64,000 nucleotides of DNA from Desulfosediminicola ganghwensis (GTDB lineage: Bacteria; Desulfobacterota; Desulfobulbia; Desulfobulbales; Desulfocapsaceae), in assembly GCF_005116675.2 (NCBI RefSeq), contig NZ_CP050699.1:4955001-5019000 (forward strand), written 5' to 3'. The notes beneath the pieces were generated by a model. The model searched no databases, had not been told where the DNA came from, and worked only from the letters and a program-made list of their open reading frames with translations. Position numbers and translations under genes: made by a program. This document shows positions 53,641 through 62,648 of the stretch, in pieces; within the stretch, counting starts at the first letter, position 1; each line of letters starts with the position of its first letter.

Positions 53641-54310
53641 TGCTATCCCCCTTTAGTTAAAAAAAAAGTTTTACTCTGAATATTTTCAGCCGAATAAATA
53701 CTAGAGGGAGTTGTTTCACACCAATATTTAAAATGAATGAATACCCAGCATGGTATAGGATATGCCGATCTATCACATATAATTTTCTCTAATTATCAGC
53801 AAGTAACAAATAACCTTGTAGTGTTATATCTTCATAAAATCACTACATGTTACTCCAGGGTCGAAACAAACATTTCCACATCAATGTGACCAGATAGGAA
53901 TAGAAACTATAATATTATGGTTCTTCACCACTTGAAGGGGCTTTCAGTTTTGCGCTGTCATGACTGACGATCATATAGGGCGTTGCAATGGAGGTCTTCT
54001 TGGTTCGTTCCAACTCGTTCCGATGGCTCCCCTGAATTTCCTGAAAGAACTCTCCTCTCTTGTCCGGGCAGTGACCTGTATAAATAACAATCGGCAAGCT
54101 ACACTTATTGAAAGTTAGGTCAGAAAGAGATCTCTTTCAAAAAGATTGAAAAAATCCTGATAAAGTTTAGTATAACCCTTTTTTTCTGTGAGCGACTAAC
54201 CTAAGTCTGCTTAAACTCGTTATAAATTCGTCGAGGTATGTGTTGCAGGACGGGAAGCCTGATTTGCCAGAAATGGACGGCCTATCTCATAACTCTATGT
54301 AGGAGGATTT
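53641..54310. other. Divergent promoter region of sugar and purine operons
   Basis: 670 bases. Nested inverted repeats at 53802-53854: AGTAAC/GTTACT outside and TGTAGTG/CACTACA inside, with a 17-base AT-rich centre; a likely binding site or cruciform. The right end holds the possible leader structure at 54233-54288. No gene recognised (a 60-codon minus-strand frame at 53915-54097 was not called). Confidence 0.5.
54233..54288 (+). promoter_or_regulatory. Possible three-way-junction leader RNA of the purine operon
   Basis: GAGGTA (54233-54238) pairs with TATCTC (54283-54288) as a closing stem. Inside are CAGG/CCTG (54246-54261) and CCA-GAAA-TGG (54267-54276, GNRA loop). The layout of one closing stem and two hairpins, 13 bases before the GGAGG of a purine deaminase gene, suggests a ligand-sensing leader. 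It does not show the canonical purine riboswitch loop-loop or junction bases. The stems are short, so this is tentative. Confidence 0.3.
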
Positions 54311-56095
54311 ATGCAAATGAGTAAAGATAGGTTGAAGCACCGAATTCGTGCAGGCCGTGGCCTTGTACCGGCCGACAGAGTTGTAAAGGGAGGTAACCTG
54401 GTCAATGTCATGTCAAGTGAGGTATATCCTGCAGATGTAGCCATTCATGATGACATTATCGTCGCAATTGGTGATGTCCAAGATTACATCGGTCCCGAAA
54501 CAGAGATAATCGATGCTACAGGCAAATATCTGGTTCCCGGCTTGATTGATGGTCACTTACACAGTGAGTGTAGCAAGTTAAGCATTACCAGCTTTGCCAA
54601 AGCCGTGGTTCCCTGTGGTACAACCAGTATTGTTTCCGGGCTTGATGAATATATTTCCGTTTCCGGAATGGAAGGTCTTCAGGAAGTTTTTGCAGAAATT
54701 AAGAACAGCCCCCTCAAAGTCTTTTGGGGAGCCCCATATAAGACCCCTTATACTTTCCCGAAATCTACAGTAGCTTTTAACTTCACCCAGAAAGTTCACA
54801 AAGAAGTACAGCAGTGGCCAGAGTGTTTTGGTGTTTGGGAAACTGTGCGCGAAGCTGTCATTGAAGAAGATGATGACACCCTCGGCGCCCTTGCCGAAGC
54901 GCATAACAACAGAATGCCTATTTTTGGCTGCGCTCCCATGGCAAGAGGTAAGGATCTGAACGGTTATCTCTGTGCCGGCGTACGACTTGACCATGAAAGT
55001 TATGATCATGAAGAAGTTGTCGAAAAGATGCGTAACGGCATGCACATGCTCATCCGCGAGTCTTCTGTCACCCACTTTTTACAAGAAAATATGCGGGCAG
55101 TGACCGAAGTAAACCCACAGCTTGCGAGAAGGGTGAGTTTTTGTACCGATGATGTAACAGCCACCGATGTATTAGAAAAAGGCCATATGGATCATGTGGT
55201 TCGCCTTGCTATCAAAGAAGGTGTCGATCCAATGATCGCAATCCAAATGGCGACTATTAACAGTGCCGAAGCCTATAGAATAGATCACTTAGTCGGTTCT
55301 ATTACTCCTGGTAAAATTGCCGATATCGTGCTGGTAGATAGCCCTGAGAGCTTTAATGTTGATGCTGTTCTAACAGACGGCAAATTTGTTGCGCAAAACA
55401 AAGAACTCACCTATGAACTCAAGTCTCCAAAGCGTAGTGCAATCCTCAGTAGCGAATTGAAGTGCGCGAAAACCACTCCAAAAGACTTCGAGTACCGGGT
55501 TGATATGGAAACTGGTGAGGCAGAAGTGCTCTCCATGAATGTTGTTGGCCCATTTGTTCGCAAGCGCCGCGATGTCACTTTGAAAGTTGAGAATCATATT
55601 GTTCAGCCAGATACTGAACAAGATGTGTTGATGGTTTCCGTGCTCGAAAGATTCGGCCGCAATGGCAACAAGTCATTAGCCTTCTGTTCCGGCTGGAAAT
55701 TGAAAAAAGGTGCCATGGCCTCCTCTGCCGCGCCGGATGATAACAACATTGTTGTTATGGGTGCTGATGCAAACGATATGTCCATTGCTGTGAATCACCT
55801 CATTGAAAACGGTGGTGGTCAGGTCATCGTTGCAGACGGTGAAGTCATTGAATTCCTCTCACTTCCTGTTGGCGGTATTGTCAGCGATCTGGATGCCCGG
55901 GAGATTGCCTCCCGGGAAGTAGAGCTGACTAAAGCAGCAAACGCCCTTGGCTGCGATCTTCCAGATCCACTCATGTACATGTTCTTTTTACCTATTACTG
56001 CAATCCCTGATTACGCAATCACCGATGTGGGCCCAGTGGACTGTATTGCTCTCACAACCTTCGACCCGATTCTTGGTCTTAATCCAAGCAAGTAA
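54311..56095 (+). CDS. Adenine deaminase paralogue, divergent active site
   Basis: 594 residues, amidohydrolase fold plus adenine deaminase C-terminal domain. It keeps the first metal motif H-x-H (GHLHSE, His82/His84), VSFCTDD and HMDHVVRLAI...MATINSAEA. But relative to its neighbour two conserved motifs differ: DPHEIANV is GLDEYISV and GHSPGVSG is GCAPMARG, losing two His. So it may act on another purine or be regulatory. GGAGG is five bases before ATG 54311 (ATG 54317 is an alternative). First gene of the operon; 11 bases before the next. Confidence 0.88.
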   Translation: MQMSKDRLKHRIRAGRGLVPADRVVKGGNLVNVMSSEVYPADVAIHDDIIVAIGDVQDYIGPETEIIDATGKYLVPGLIDGHLHSECSKLSITSFAKAVVPCGTTSIVSGLDEYISVSGMEGLQEVFAEIKNSPLKVFWGAPYKTPYTFPKSTVAFNFTQKVHKEVQQWPECFGVWETVREAVIEEDDDTLGALAEAHNNRMPIFGCAPMARGKDLNGYLCAGVRLDHESYDHEEVVEKMRNGMHMLIRESSVTHFLQENMRAVTEVNPQLARRVSFCTDDVTATDVLEKGHMDHVVRLAIKEGVDPMIAIQMATINSAEAYRIDHLVGSITPGKIADIVLVDSPESFNVDAVLTDGKFVAQNKELTYELKSPKRSAILSSELKCAKTTPKDFEYRVDMETGEAEVLSMNVVGPFVRKRRDVTLKVENHIVQPDTEQDVLMVSVLERFGRNGNKSLAFCSGWKLKKGAMASSAAPDDNNIVVMGADANDMSIAVNHLIENGGGQVIVADGEVIEFLSLPVGGIVSDLDAREIASREVELTKAANALGCDLPDPLMYMFFLPITAIPDYAITDVGPVDCIALTTFDPILGLNPSK

Positions 56096-56106
56096 GAGGT
56101 GAACAC

Positions 56107-57837
56107 GTGGAAAGAAAAGATCTCAAACACTTGATAGACGTTGCTGCCGGCCGAGAAGAAGCCGATTTAGTTATCAAAAACGCCAAAGTGGTCGATGTTT
56201 ATAACGGCCAGGTCATCGAGGGCGATATTGCCGTGGTCGATGGCCTGATTGCCGGTGTTGGTGACTATTCCGCTACAAACGAGCTGGATGCCGAGGGGCA
56301 GTACGCCACTCCCGGCTTTATCGATAGCCACATTCATATCGAATCATCCTATGTGAGCCCCGAAGAATTGGGCCGCTTGGTGGTTCCCCACGGTACGACC
56401 ACCATCATTGCCGACCCCCATGAGATCGCCAATGTTTGTGGTTTGAAGGGGCTTGATTACATGATTGATGCCTCGAAGGAAACCGCCCTTGATGTGCAGA
56501 TGATGTTGCCATCATGTGTGCCGGCCACACCTTTTGAGCATGCCGGTTGCACTATTGATGCAGAGGCCATGGAAGCCCCAATCAAGCGCGAGGAAGTGCT
56601 TGGTCTCGGAGAATTCATGAATTTCCCTGGTGTTATCAATGGATTCGATGACGTTTTGGATAAACTGATTGTGGCCAAAAACGCCGGCAAACCGATTGAT
56701 GGCCACAGCCCGGGTGTTTCCGGCAATGCCCTTAACGCCTATGCAAGCGCCCAGATCAAAACAGATCACGAGTGTTCTACTGTCGAGGAAATGCATGATC
56801 GTATCGCACGGGGAATGTACGTTCTTCTGCGTCAGGGATCAGCCTGCCATGACCTTAAAGAACTGCTCAAGGGTGTTACCCCGACTAACAGCAAACGCTG
56901 TTTGTTCTGCGCCGATGATTGCCAGCCGAAGACTATTCTCAGCATCGGCCATTTGGATAATCACCTGCGCATTTGTGTTGAGGAAAAGATCGATCCGATC
57001 ATGGCAATTCAGATGGCGACCCTGAATGCAGCTGAATGCTTCGGCTTAAAAGATCGTGGCGCCATAGCCCCCGGTCTCAAGGCAGATATTGTACTGGTTG
57101 ACAATCTTACCGACTTTACCGTTCAAAAGGTATGGGTCGATGGAGAGATGGTGGCTGATAAGGGAGATTATCTTCCTGAAATAAAACGTCATGATATCGC
57201 CTCCACCAAGGGGAGTTTCAAGGTTAAAGACTTTTCGGTAGAGAAGTTGAAACTTGTTATTCAATCTGAAAAAGCCCATGTCATCAATATATTGCCCGGC
57301 GGCGTGGTTACCAGCAAAGAAGTTGTCGAGATTGCAAGAAAAAGTGACAACGAATTTGTCTACAACAAGGAGCAGGACGTTGTAAAGGTTGCCGTGGTAG
57401 AACGCCATCAAAATACTGGCAATGTAGCTGTTGCTTTGCTTCAAGGGTATGGAATCAAGCAGGGAGCCATTGCTCTTTCTGTGGCCCATGACTCTCACAA
57501 TATCATCGTGGTAGGTGTAAATGATAAGGATATGGCTTTTGCCGTAGAATCCCTGATTGCTCAGGATGGCGGCATTGTCCTTGTTAACGATGGGCAGGTG
57601 CTGGAGAGCATGCCAATGCCGATTGCAGGCCTTATGAGTGATCAGAGTGGCGAATGGGTGGACGCACGACTCACAGCCATCCATGAAAAGGCCCACGATG
57701 TTCTTTCCGTAAGCCCTGATGTTGAGCCGGTGATGACCCTCTGCTTTATGTCACTTGCTGTTATTCCTGAAATAAAACTGACAGATATGGGTCTCTTTGA
57801 TGTGACCAAATTTGATTTTATTTCCATTGAAGCATAA
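56107..57837 (+). CDS. ade: Adenine deaminase
   Basis: Converts adenine to hypoxanthine and ammonia. 576 residues from GTG 56107 (GAGGTG upstream). All expected motifs are present: FIDSHIHIESS (His75, His77), ADPHEIANV, DGHSPGVSG, TDHECS and CADDC, then the C-terminal domain (MVADKGDYLPE...; VAVALLQGYGIKQGAIA; VAHDSHNIIVVG). Translation is closely coupled to the upstream paralogue. Confidence 0.95.
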   Translation: MERKDLKHLIDVAAGREEADLVIKNAKVVDVYNGQVIEGDIAVVDGLIAGVGDYSATNELDAEGQYATPGFIDSHIHIESSYVSPEELGRLVVPHGTTTIIADPHEIANVCGLKGLDYMIDASKETALDVQMMLPSCVPATPFEHAGCTIDAEAMEAPIKREEVLGLGEFMNFPGVINGFDDVLDKLIVAKNAGKPIDGHSPGVSGNALNAYASAQIKTDHECSTVEEMHDRIARGMYVLLRQGSACHDLKELLKGVTPTNSKRCLFCADDCQPKTILSIGHLDNHLRICVEEKIDPIMAIQMATLNAAECFGLKDRGAIAPGLKADIVLVDNLTDFTVQKVWVDGEMVADKGDYLPEIKRHDIASTKGSFKVKDFSVEKLKLVIQSEKAHVINILPGGVVTSKEVVEIARKSDNEFVYNKEQDVVKVAVVERHQNTGNVAVALLQGYGIKQGAIALSVAHDSHNIIVVGVNDKDMAFAVESLIAQDGGIVLVNDGQVLESMPMPIAGLMSDQSGEWVDARLTAIHEKAHDVLSVSPDVEPVMTLCFMSLAVIPEIKLTDMGLFDVTKFDFISIEA

Positions 57838-57866
57838 ACACTGATTGATTTAACGAGATTTATTAA

Positions 57867-59423
57867 ATGAAAACCAAGCTTCCCTTATTCTGCAAGGGCG
57901 ATGTTGGTGGTCTGACCTATATTCTGGCCAACAACATAGTCAACTATATTATTGTTATTGCTACATTATCCGGCGTTCTTGGCTGGCCGGATGAAATCGT
58001 TTATGGTCGCGTTATTCCAGGTCTGTCTATGGGACTCCTGGCAAGCGGCTTGTATTATGCCTACAGCGCACATCGTCTTGCCCAAAGAACCGGTCGCACC
58101 GATGTGACTGCTCTGCCTTCAGGTGTTTCCACTCCGGCAATGTTTGTTATTCTGTTCGGTGTGATCATGCCTTTGCATTATGCGCTTGATAATCCCGAGC
58201 TTGAGTGGGCAGCAGCAGTTGCCGCTTGTTTTATCGGTGGTTTCATTGAGCTGTTAGGTGGTTTTATCGGTCCATGGCTCAAAAAGAGAATTCCGCGGGC
58301 AGCACTTCTTGGTACCGTTGCCGGTATCGGTTTTATCTGGATGTCTACCCAGGGCGTATTTGATCTCTATAGTGACCCGATAGTCGGTCTGCCAATTCTT
58401 GCAGTTGCCGTTATGGGGCTCTTTGGCGGCTACCTCTTTCCAAAGAAAATCCCACCTTTTGCAGTGGCAATTATCGGTGGTATTGTCTACGCCTACATTT
58501 TGGGTCGAACCGAAATTGATTTCAGCGGCATAGGCTTCTATGCACCAAATCCGGTAAATGGCTTCGAAGCCCTGTTAAGCGGCTTTGCCATAGTGCTTCC
58601 CTATCTCTCGGTAATTATCCCAATCGAAGTATATAACTTCATCGAGACCATGGATAATGTCGAATCGGCAAATGCAGCTGGCGACAACTATAATGTGCGA
58701 GAGGCACAGTTTGCAGATGGTATCGCAACCATGATCTCTGCCCTCTTCGGTGGTGTTGTCCCGAATACCGTATGGCTTGGACACGCTGGTCTTAAAAAGG
58801 CCGGTGCATGTATCGGCTTTTCATGGGTTGGTGGTCTCCTGCTTGGCTTTTCCGGTATTTTTGGTTTGTTTACCTTTTTCAGCGGTCTGGTACCGCCGGC
58901 CGTAGCCGCCATCACCTATCTCTGGTGTGCAACCATCATGCTTTCACAGGCTTTCAGGGCCTGTGAGCCCAAGCACTATGCAGGTGTCGGTATTGCCATG
59001 GTTCCGCCGATTGCAGATTACCTCTACACCCAGGTTACAGGTGCTGTCGGCACCACCGGCGTCTGGGCGGAGCCTCAGCCATCAGGACTTTCAGGTTATG
59101 GGGCAGAACTGACCCAGAATCTGCTGGAAGCAGGCGTTATGTGGAATGGTGTGCCTGCGGTTAAGGCCGGGTCCATCATTATCGGCATTATCCTGGGCAC
59201 CTTTGTGGTGGCTGTTATCGATCGACGTCTCGATAAAGCTGGTATTGTCGCATTTGCAGCGGCTGGTCTTTCCATGTTCGGTCTGATCCACAGCGCATTG
59301 CTTGGATTCTATCCGACATCTCCATTTGTTCTTGCCTACATCATTATGGGTTGTATCTGTCTGCTGCTGCATACAGGTCGTGACAAATGGTTTGATTCAG
59401 ATAAAGACTTTGACTATGTGTAA
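57867..59423 (+). CDS. NCS2 family purine permease
   Basis: 518 residues, about 12 to 14 hydrophobic helices. NCS2/AzgA-like features: GDVGGLTYILANNIVNYII at the start, TDVTALPSGVSTPAMF, IPIEVYNFIETMDNVESANAAGD (the Q/E-x-F-x-D-x-x-GT-equivalent region) and GVVPNTVWLGHAGLKKAGA. With two deaminase genes in front, adenine or a related base is the likely substrate. Only a weak ribosome binding site is visible. Followed by a strong terminator. Confidence 0.9.
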   Translation: MKTKLPLFCKGDVGGLTYILANNIVNYIIVIATLSGVLGWPDEIVYGRVIPGLSMGLLASGLYYAYSAHRLAQRTGRTDVTALPSGVSTPAMFVILFGVIMPLHYALDNPELEWAAAVAACFIGGFIELLGGFIGPWLKKRIPRAALLGTVAGIGFIWMSTQGVFDLYSDPIVGLPILAVAVMGLFGGYLFPKKIPPFAVAIIGGIVYAYILGRTEIDFSGIGFYAPNPVNGFEALLSGFAIVLPYLSVIIPIEVYNFIETMDNVESANAAGDNYNVREAQFADGIATMISALFGGVVPNTVWLGHAGLKKAGACIGFSWVGGLLLGFSGIFGLFTFFSGLVPPAVAAITYLWCATIMLSQAFRACEPKHYAGVGIAMVPPIADYLYTQVTGAVGTTGVWAEPQPSGLSGYGAELTQNLLEAGVMWNGVPAVKAGSIIIGIILGTFVVAVIDRRLDKAGIVAFAAAGLSMFGLIHSALLGFYPTSPFVLAYIIMGCICLLLHTGRDKWFDSDKDFDYV

Positions 59424-59466
59424 CAGCAGGTAACGCCACACCAGTTGAATACAACGTCTTTCCTTT

Positions 59467-59507
59467 AAGCAGAAAGTGATGTTTGACATCACTTTCTGCT
59501 TTTTTTT
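59467..59507 (+). terminator. Strong intrinsic terminator of the purine operon
   Basis: A 15-bp perfect stem (AAGCAGAAAGTGATG and its complement) with a five-base loop, followed by a run of T to 59507. Textbook rho-independent terminator. Confidence 0.95.
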
Positions 59508-59711
59508 GCTCAGACACTCGCTGCCAAATACCACTCCCCTTTTGACCAGTTACGACAGGTATGATCCCACCTAAAACATGAATTGGGTCATCAATGATAT
59601 GTATTGTCGAAGCTCAAGCGGAGCTGTACCCTCAAGCCGGTCTCATATGATGGGTAGGTTCCAATCTATAGGTTTTTCCTATTTGCCACATCGGTATATT
59701 TATTTTAGCAT

Positions 59712-59767
59712 CAGGGAGTTTTGCAGAATGCACAGTACTCACAGAAAGTACTGTCGACAACTCCCTG
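59712..59767. repeat. Nested inverted repeats
   Basis: Outer arms CAGGGAGTT and AACTCCCTG (59712-59720, 59759-59767) enclose inner arms ACAGTACT and AGTACTGT (59732-59739, 59747-59754) with a seven-base loop. It lies in the 430-base spacer between the terminator and the AhpD-like gene, about 90 bases before that gene. No gene is otherwise seen in this spacer. Confidence 0.7.
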
Positions 59768-59856
59768 CTTTTCGCCCAGTAGTGTCCGGGTTCGGGGAAA
59801 CAGTAGAAGTAAACCTAATGGACAAGCATGAATCAATAACCGGCAAGGAAAATAAA

Positions 59857-60198
59857 ATGACAAACGCAAGAGAGATAGTCCAGCACTTCAAGAAAGGAAT
59901 GGGAACTCTGACCGATGCAATGCCCGAGACAATCCCCGCCATGGCTGGCTTTATGGGAACTGCCGCCAAAGACGGCGCATTGACCTACCGAGAGAAGGAA
60001 CTTGTGGCAATCGGCGTCGCTTTGTATACGCGCTGCCCCGAATGTATCGCCGTTCACTGCCAAAAGGCCCTTGAGGCAGGCTGTACCCGGGAGGAGATAC
60101 TCGAGGCTGCGGGCATGGCAATGGTTTTTGGCGGTGGCCCTGTTCTTGGATCCAGCGCTACGTTGTTGCTGGAGTGTCTGGATGAATTTGCGAAATAA
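59857..60198 (+). CDS. AhpD-like carboxymuconolactone decarboxylase family protein
   Basis: 113 residues from ATG 59857 (AAGGAAAATAAA before it). The AhpD/CMD core with the redox motif C-x2-C-x3-H-C (RCPECIAVHCQKAL) and the proton relay Glu in YREKELVAIGVAL, ending in a Gly-rich helix (AMAMVFGGGPVLGSSATLL). Likely a thiol peroxidase or disulfide oxidoreductase, not a decarboxylase. Longer upstream frames lack similarity. The IscA-like gene follows 92 bases later. Confidence 0.92.
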   Translation: MTNAREIVQHFKKGMGTLTDAMPETIPAMAGFMGTAAKDGALTYREKELVAIGVALYTRCPECIAVHCQKALEAGCTREEILEAAGMAMVFGGGPVLGSSATLLLECLDEFAK

Positions 60199-60290
60199 CT
60201 TAAAAGAGCAGACACTGGTCGAATGTGGCGGAATATCAATTACATTTCATAACATCCAGATAACCAATCAACTTTACCAGAGTGAAAACC

Positions 60291-60632
60291 ATGTTAAACG
60301 TTAGCGATCTCGCAGTCGATAAACTGCACGAATATTTGCAAGCCAATAATATCTCTTCACCTCTCAGGGTGGCACTTTTACCTGGGGGATGCGCAGGTCA
60401 GACGCTCGGCCTTGCTCTGGATGACGAGAAAGCGACTGATGAGTCCTTCAAAAAAAACGAGATTACCTTTCTGGTGGAGAAAATCCTGCTTGAGCAGTGC
60501 GGTTCCATAACCGTAGATTATGTGGAGGCCGGTGCAAAATCCGGTTTCAGCATCAGCACGACAAAGCCATTGCCAACTACAGGGGGCGGATGCAACTCCA
60601 CATCCTGCGGAACAGGTGGATGCAGTTGTTGA
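60291..60632 (+). CDS. IscA/HesB-like Fe-S protein with Cys-rich tail
   Basis: 113 residues from ATG 60291. HesB/IscA-type fold: LNVSDLAVDKLHEYL, RVALLPGGCAGQTLGLALDD, NEITFLVEKILLEQCGSITVDY. Only one Cys of the usual A-type carrier trio sits in the core (GGCAG). The tail GGGCNSTSCGTGGCSC supplies four more in C-x-x-x-x-C-x4-C-x-C, so it may carry or deliver iron by another geometry, as in HesB-like proteins of anaerobes. A GTG at 60282 is a possible alternative start. Confidence 0.88.
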   Translation: MLNVSDLAVDKLHEYLQANNISSPLRVALLPGGCAGQTLGLALDDEKATDESFKKNEITFLVEKILLEQCGSITVDYVEAGAKSGFSISTTKPLPTTGGGCNSTSCGTGGCSC

Positions 60633-60658
60633 CCGAATGAGGATACACACCTCACCGA

Positions 60659-60700
60659 CGGGTAAGCTGAGGGCGCCCTGGGCGGCCCGCCGCTTACCCG
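60659..60700 (+). terminator. GC-rich hairpin after the IscA-like gene
   Basis: CGGGTAAGC and GCTTACCCG form a 9-bp stem around a GC-rich loop that can pair further. It starts 27 bases after the stop. No T-tract. Confidence 0.55.
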
Positions 60701-61060
60701 CATCTAGTTGAAATTGCCATATCGAAGATCAGAAATTCTTCCAGTACTACCTATATACCACCTTCCTCTTGTTCACCTCTAAAACAGCCTTGTTCTGGGC
60801 ACCCTTATAATCACATTCTGTGAAAACTAGAGCCGATTAAGAGTTAGCTTCATCATGTCTAACGAATATTATACAAATACTGGGGGCAGACCATTGTTTA
60901 GAGTGAAACTGATGGCTGGAGAGATTGCCACATACACCCTTCAGATAAGTTCTTGAACAGAAATTGTCCAATTATTTGAATTATTGTGATTTTTACTTGA
61001 CCACGTCATCCCTACAGCATCATGCAAAGAGGAGAGTCAGAATCAATCGTGGTCTGTCCC
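60701..61060. other. Spacer ending at an IS4 insertion
   Basis: No gene recognised. The right end holds AGAATCAATCG (61039-61049), the left arm of the palindrome into which the IS4 element inserted, and the target copy TGGTCTGTCCC (61050-61060). Confidence 0.55.
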
Positions 61061-62624
61061 GAATGGCGCTAGTTTAAGCCTTTTTTTCATATCTGCTCCG
61101 ATGCTGTATTTCGACCATTTCACTCCTAGGTTTGTTGAGTAACTGATAAGGTTTTGGTCTTCGCTTAAGACACCGCGGATCGCTTCGTCCAGGCCTGTCG
61201 AAAACTTTGCAACGAGCCACGACAAAGGATAAATCTGAGAGCATGTTTTGTCTTTCATTTGTGCTCAACCTAGAGGACCCCAACCGTGGTTCCCAACTTC
61301 TAATAGCCTGTAGACTTCCTTTGAAACTGATAGACCGGATATCAATGTCTACCAGCTGTGTCGCTTGTAACATTATGCGCCGGATGCAGTTGTACGCTAT
61401 GAAGTACATTAAAATTTCTTTCTTTATCATTTCAGGCGATTGGCACCGGAGGATATCAAATCCCATCGTTGTCTTGATATCACGAAAGAAAAGTTCGACA
61501 TCCCAACGCTTAAGGTATAACGCTGCAATTTCGTCTTTCAGGTACTGATCTTGATCGATTAGCGTGGTAACAATATGAAATTCTTTTGTTCTAAACCCTG
61601 ATTGAGTCACCTTTACTTTGATTTGTCTCATAACGAGTTTGTCGGGAAGGTCCTCCCAGGTTTTCCGCGAATACGACACCATTTCCCTGTATACTGGTTT
61701 TTTCCATTCAATCAGTAGATCATCAGGAGCGAATTCTTTAATGCAGTTTTTCCTACCGACTGGTTTTCTACGAGCAAGTGTTATCACACTATCAACACAG
61801 CGTTTTTTCAGCTCGGCTAAATCGAAGTAACTACAAAAACCTTTATCACCAAGAAAGATATCACCAGCCTCAAAGGTGGACCACTGCTTACGGAACAATG
61901 GAAGTTCGTTACTCTTTTTATTACCGATGGCATAGCTGAGCATTGTTCCGGTTTGCAATGAAAAGTATGCGCATATTCGTGCTGAGGGGAAGCCGCATCC
62001 TGGTTTCTGGTTCGATGACTGTGGCCAAAGCTCTTGATTTTCTGCTGTATCCGCCATTGTAACACCTGTCCCATCAACAACAATTACCTGGCGATCATTT
62101 AATGAATGAGATGCACGTCGTGCTCCGGACCATTTAGCAGTATGTTGAAACACCTCAACAAGCAGATTTTCATCTAATTTCTTACGTGCACAGCAATATG
62201 AAGCGGTAGATGATGATGGAAGCCGAAGGCCGTGGTTAGATGCATATGATTGCAACTTTTTTACAGCTTCTCTACATCCACCGTCTGCATCAAGGACTTG
62301 GCCTAAGAAGGACCAAAAAGTGTTTTCCTTGGTAAACAAACGTCGTCTGCTCATCTTTCCCGAAGGATCCTGTTTGAGCAATTTCGTGGGAATGAATTGC
62401 CCAAAAATCTCTCCTATCTGTTTAAAAGAGTTCTGTCTGAGGGAAGTGATTTTTCGAGCAAATTTTTGTTGTTGGCTATGAGGTTTTCTACCTCGTTTGG
62501 GAAGGTGAAAACCGGGCAACATTGGCATGATTTGGTGTTGGTTTCGCATAGCAAATTATACCAATTTTTGCCAATATATTCAGTTGCTTTTCACCTATAA
62601 AACACGCTTAAACTAGCGCCATTC
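61061..62624 (-). mobile_element. IS4-family element with 11-bp target duplication
   Basis: 1564 bp. The 19-base ends (GAATGGCGCTAGTTTAAGC, 61061-61079, inverted at 62606-62624) are perfect. The direct repeats TGGTCTGTCCC at 61050-61060 and 62625-62635 are the target duplication. Before insertion the target was AGAATCAATCG-TGGTCTGTCCC-CGATTGATTCT, an 11-bp palindrome with the duplicated 11 bases as loop. The transposase stop codon lies inside the left end. Confidence 0.92.
61074..62549 (-). CDS. IS4 family transposase
   Basis: 491 residues, intact. DDE catalytic domain of the IS4 type: Asp in VIVVDGTGVTMADT, Asp in IFLGDKGFCSYFD and Glu in LYLKRWDVELFFRDIKT (the Y-(2)-R-(3)-E-(6)-K signature). 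An N-terminal domain precedes it (FTKENTFWSFLGQVLDADGG). With perfect ends and target duplication the element may be active. Confidence 0.94.
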   Translation of the reverse strand: MRNQHQIMPMLPGFHLPKRGRKPHSQQQKFARKITSLRQNSFKQIGEIFGQFIPTKLLKQDPSGKMSRRRLFTKENTFWSFLGQVLDADGGCREAVKKLQSYASNHGLRLPSSSTASYCCARKKLDENLLVEVFQHTAKWSGARRASHSLNDRQVIVVDGTGVTMADTAENQELWPQSSNQKPGCGFPSARICAYFSLQTGTMLSYAIGNKKSNELPLFRKQWSTFEAGDIFLGDKGFCSYFDLAELKKRCVDSVITLARRKPVGRKNCIKEFAPDDLLIEWKKPVYREMVSYSRKTWEDLPDKLVMRQIKVKVTQSGFRTKEFHIVTTLIDQDQYLKDEIAALYLKRWDVELFFRDIKTTMGFDILRCQSPEMIKKEILMYFIAYNCIRRIMLQATQLVDIDIRSISFKGSLQAIRSWEPRLGSSRLSTNERQNMLSDLSFVVARCKVFDRPGRSDPRCLKRRPKPYQLLNKPRSEMVEIQHRSRYEKKA

Positions 62625-62648
62625 TGGTCTGTCCCCGATTGATTCTAC

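Noticed and set aside
53915-54097. 60-codon minus-strand frame (MPIVIYTGHCPDKRG...)
   Set aside because: Briefly resembles a response-regulator strand, but the rest does not fit and there is no upstream context.
54233-54288. Classic purine (guanine/adenine) riboswitch
   Set aside because: The conserved junction bases and the kissing loops of that class are not recognisable; listed only as a possible structured leader.
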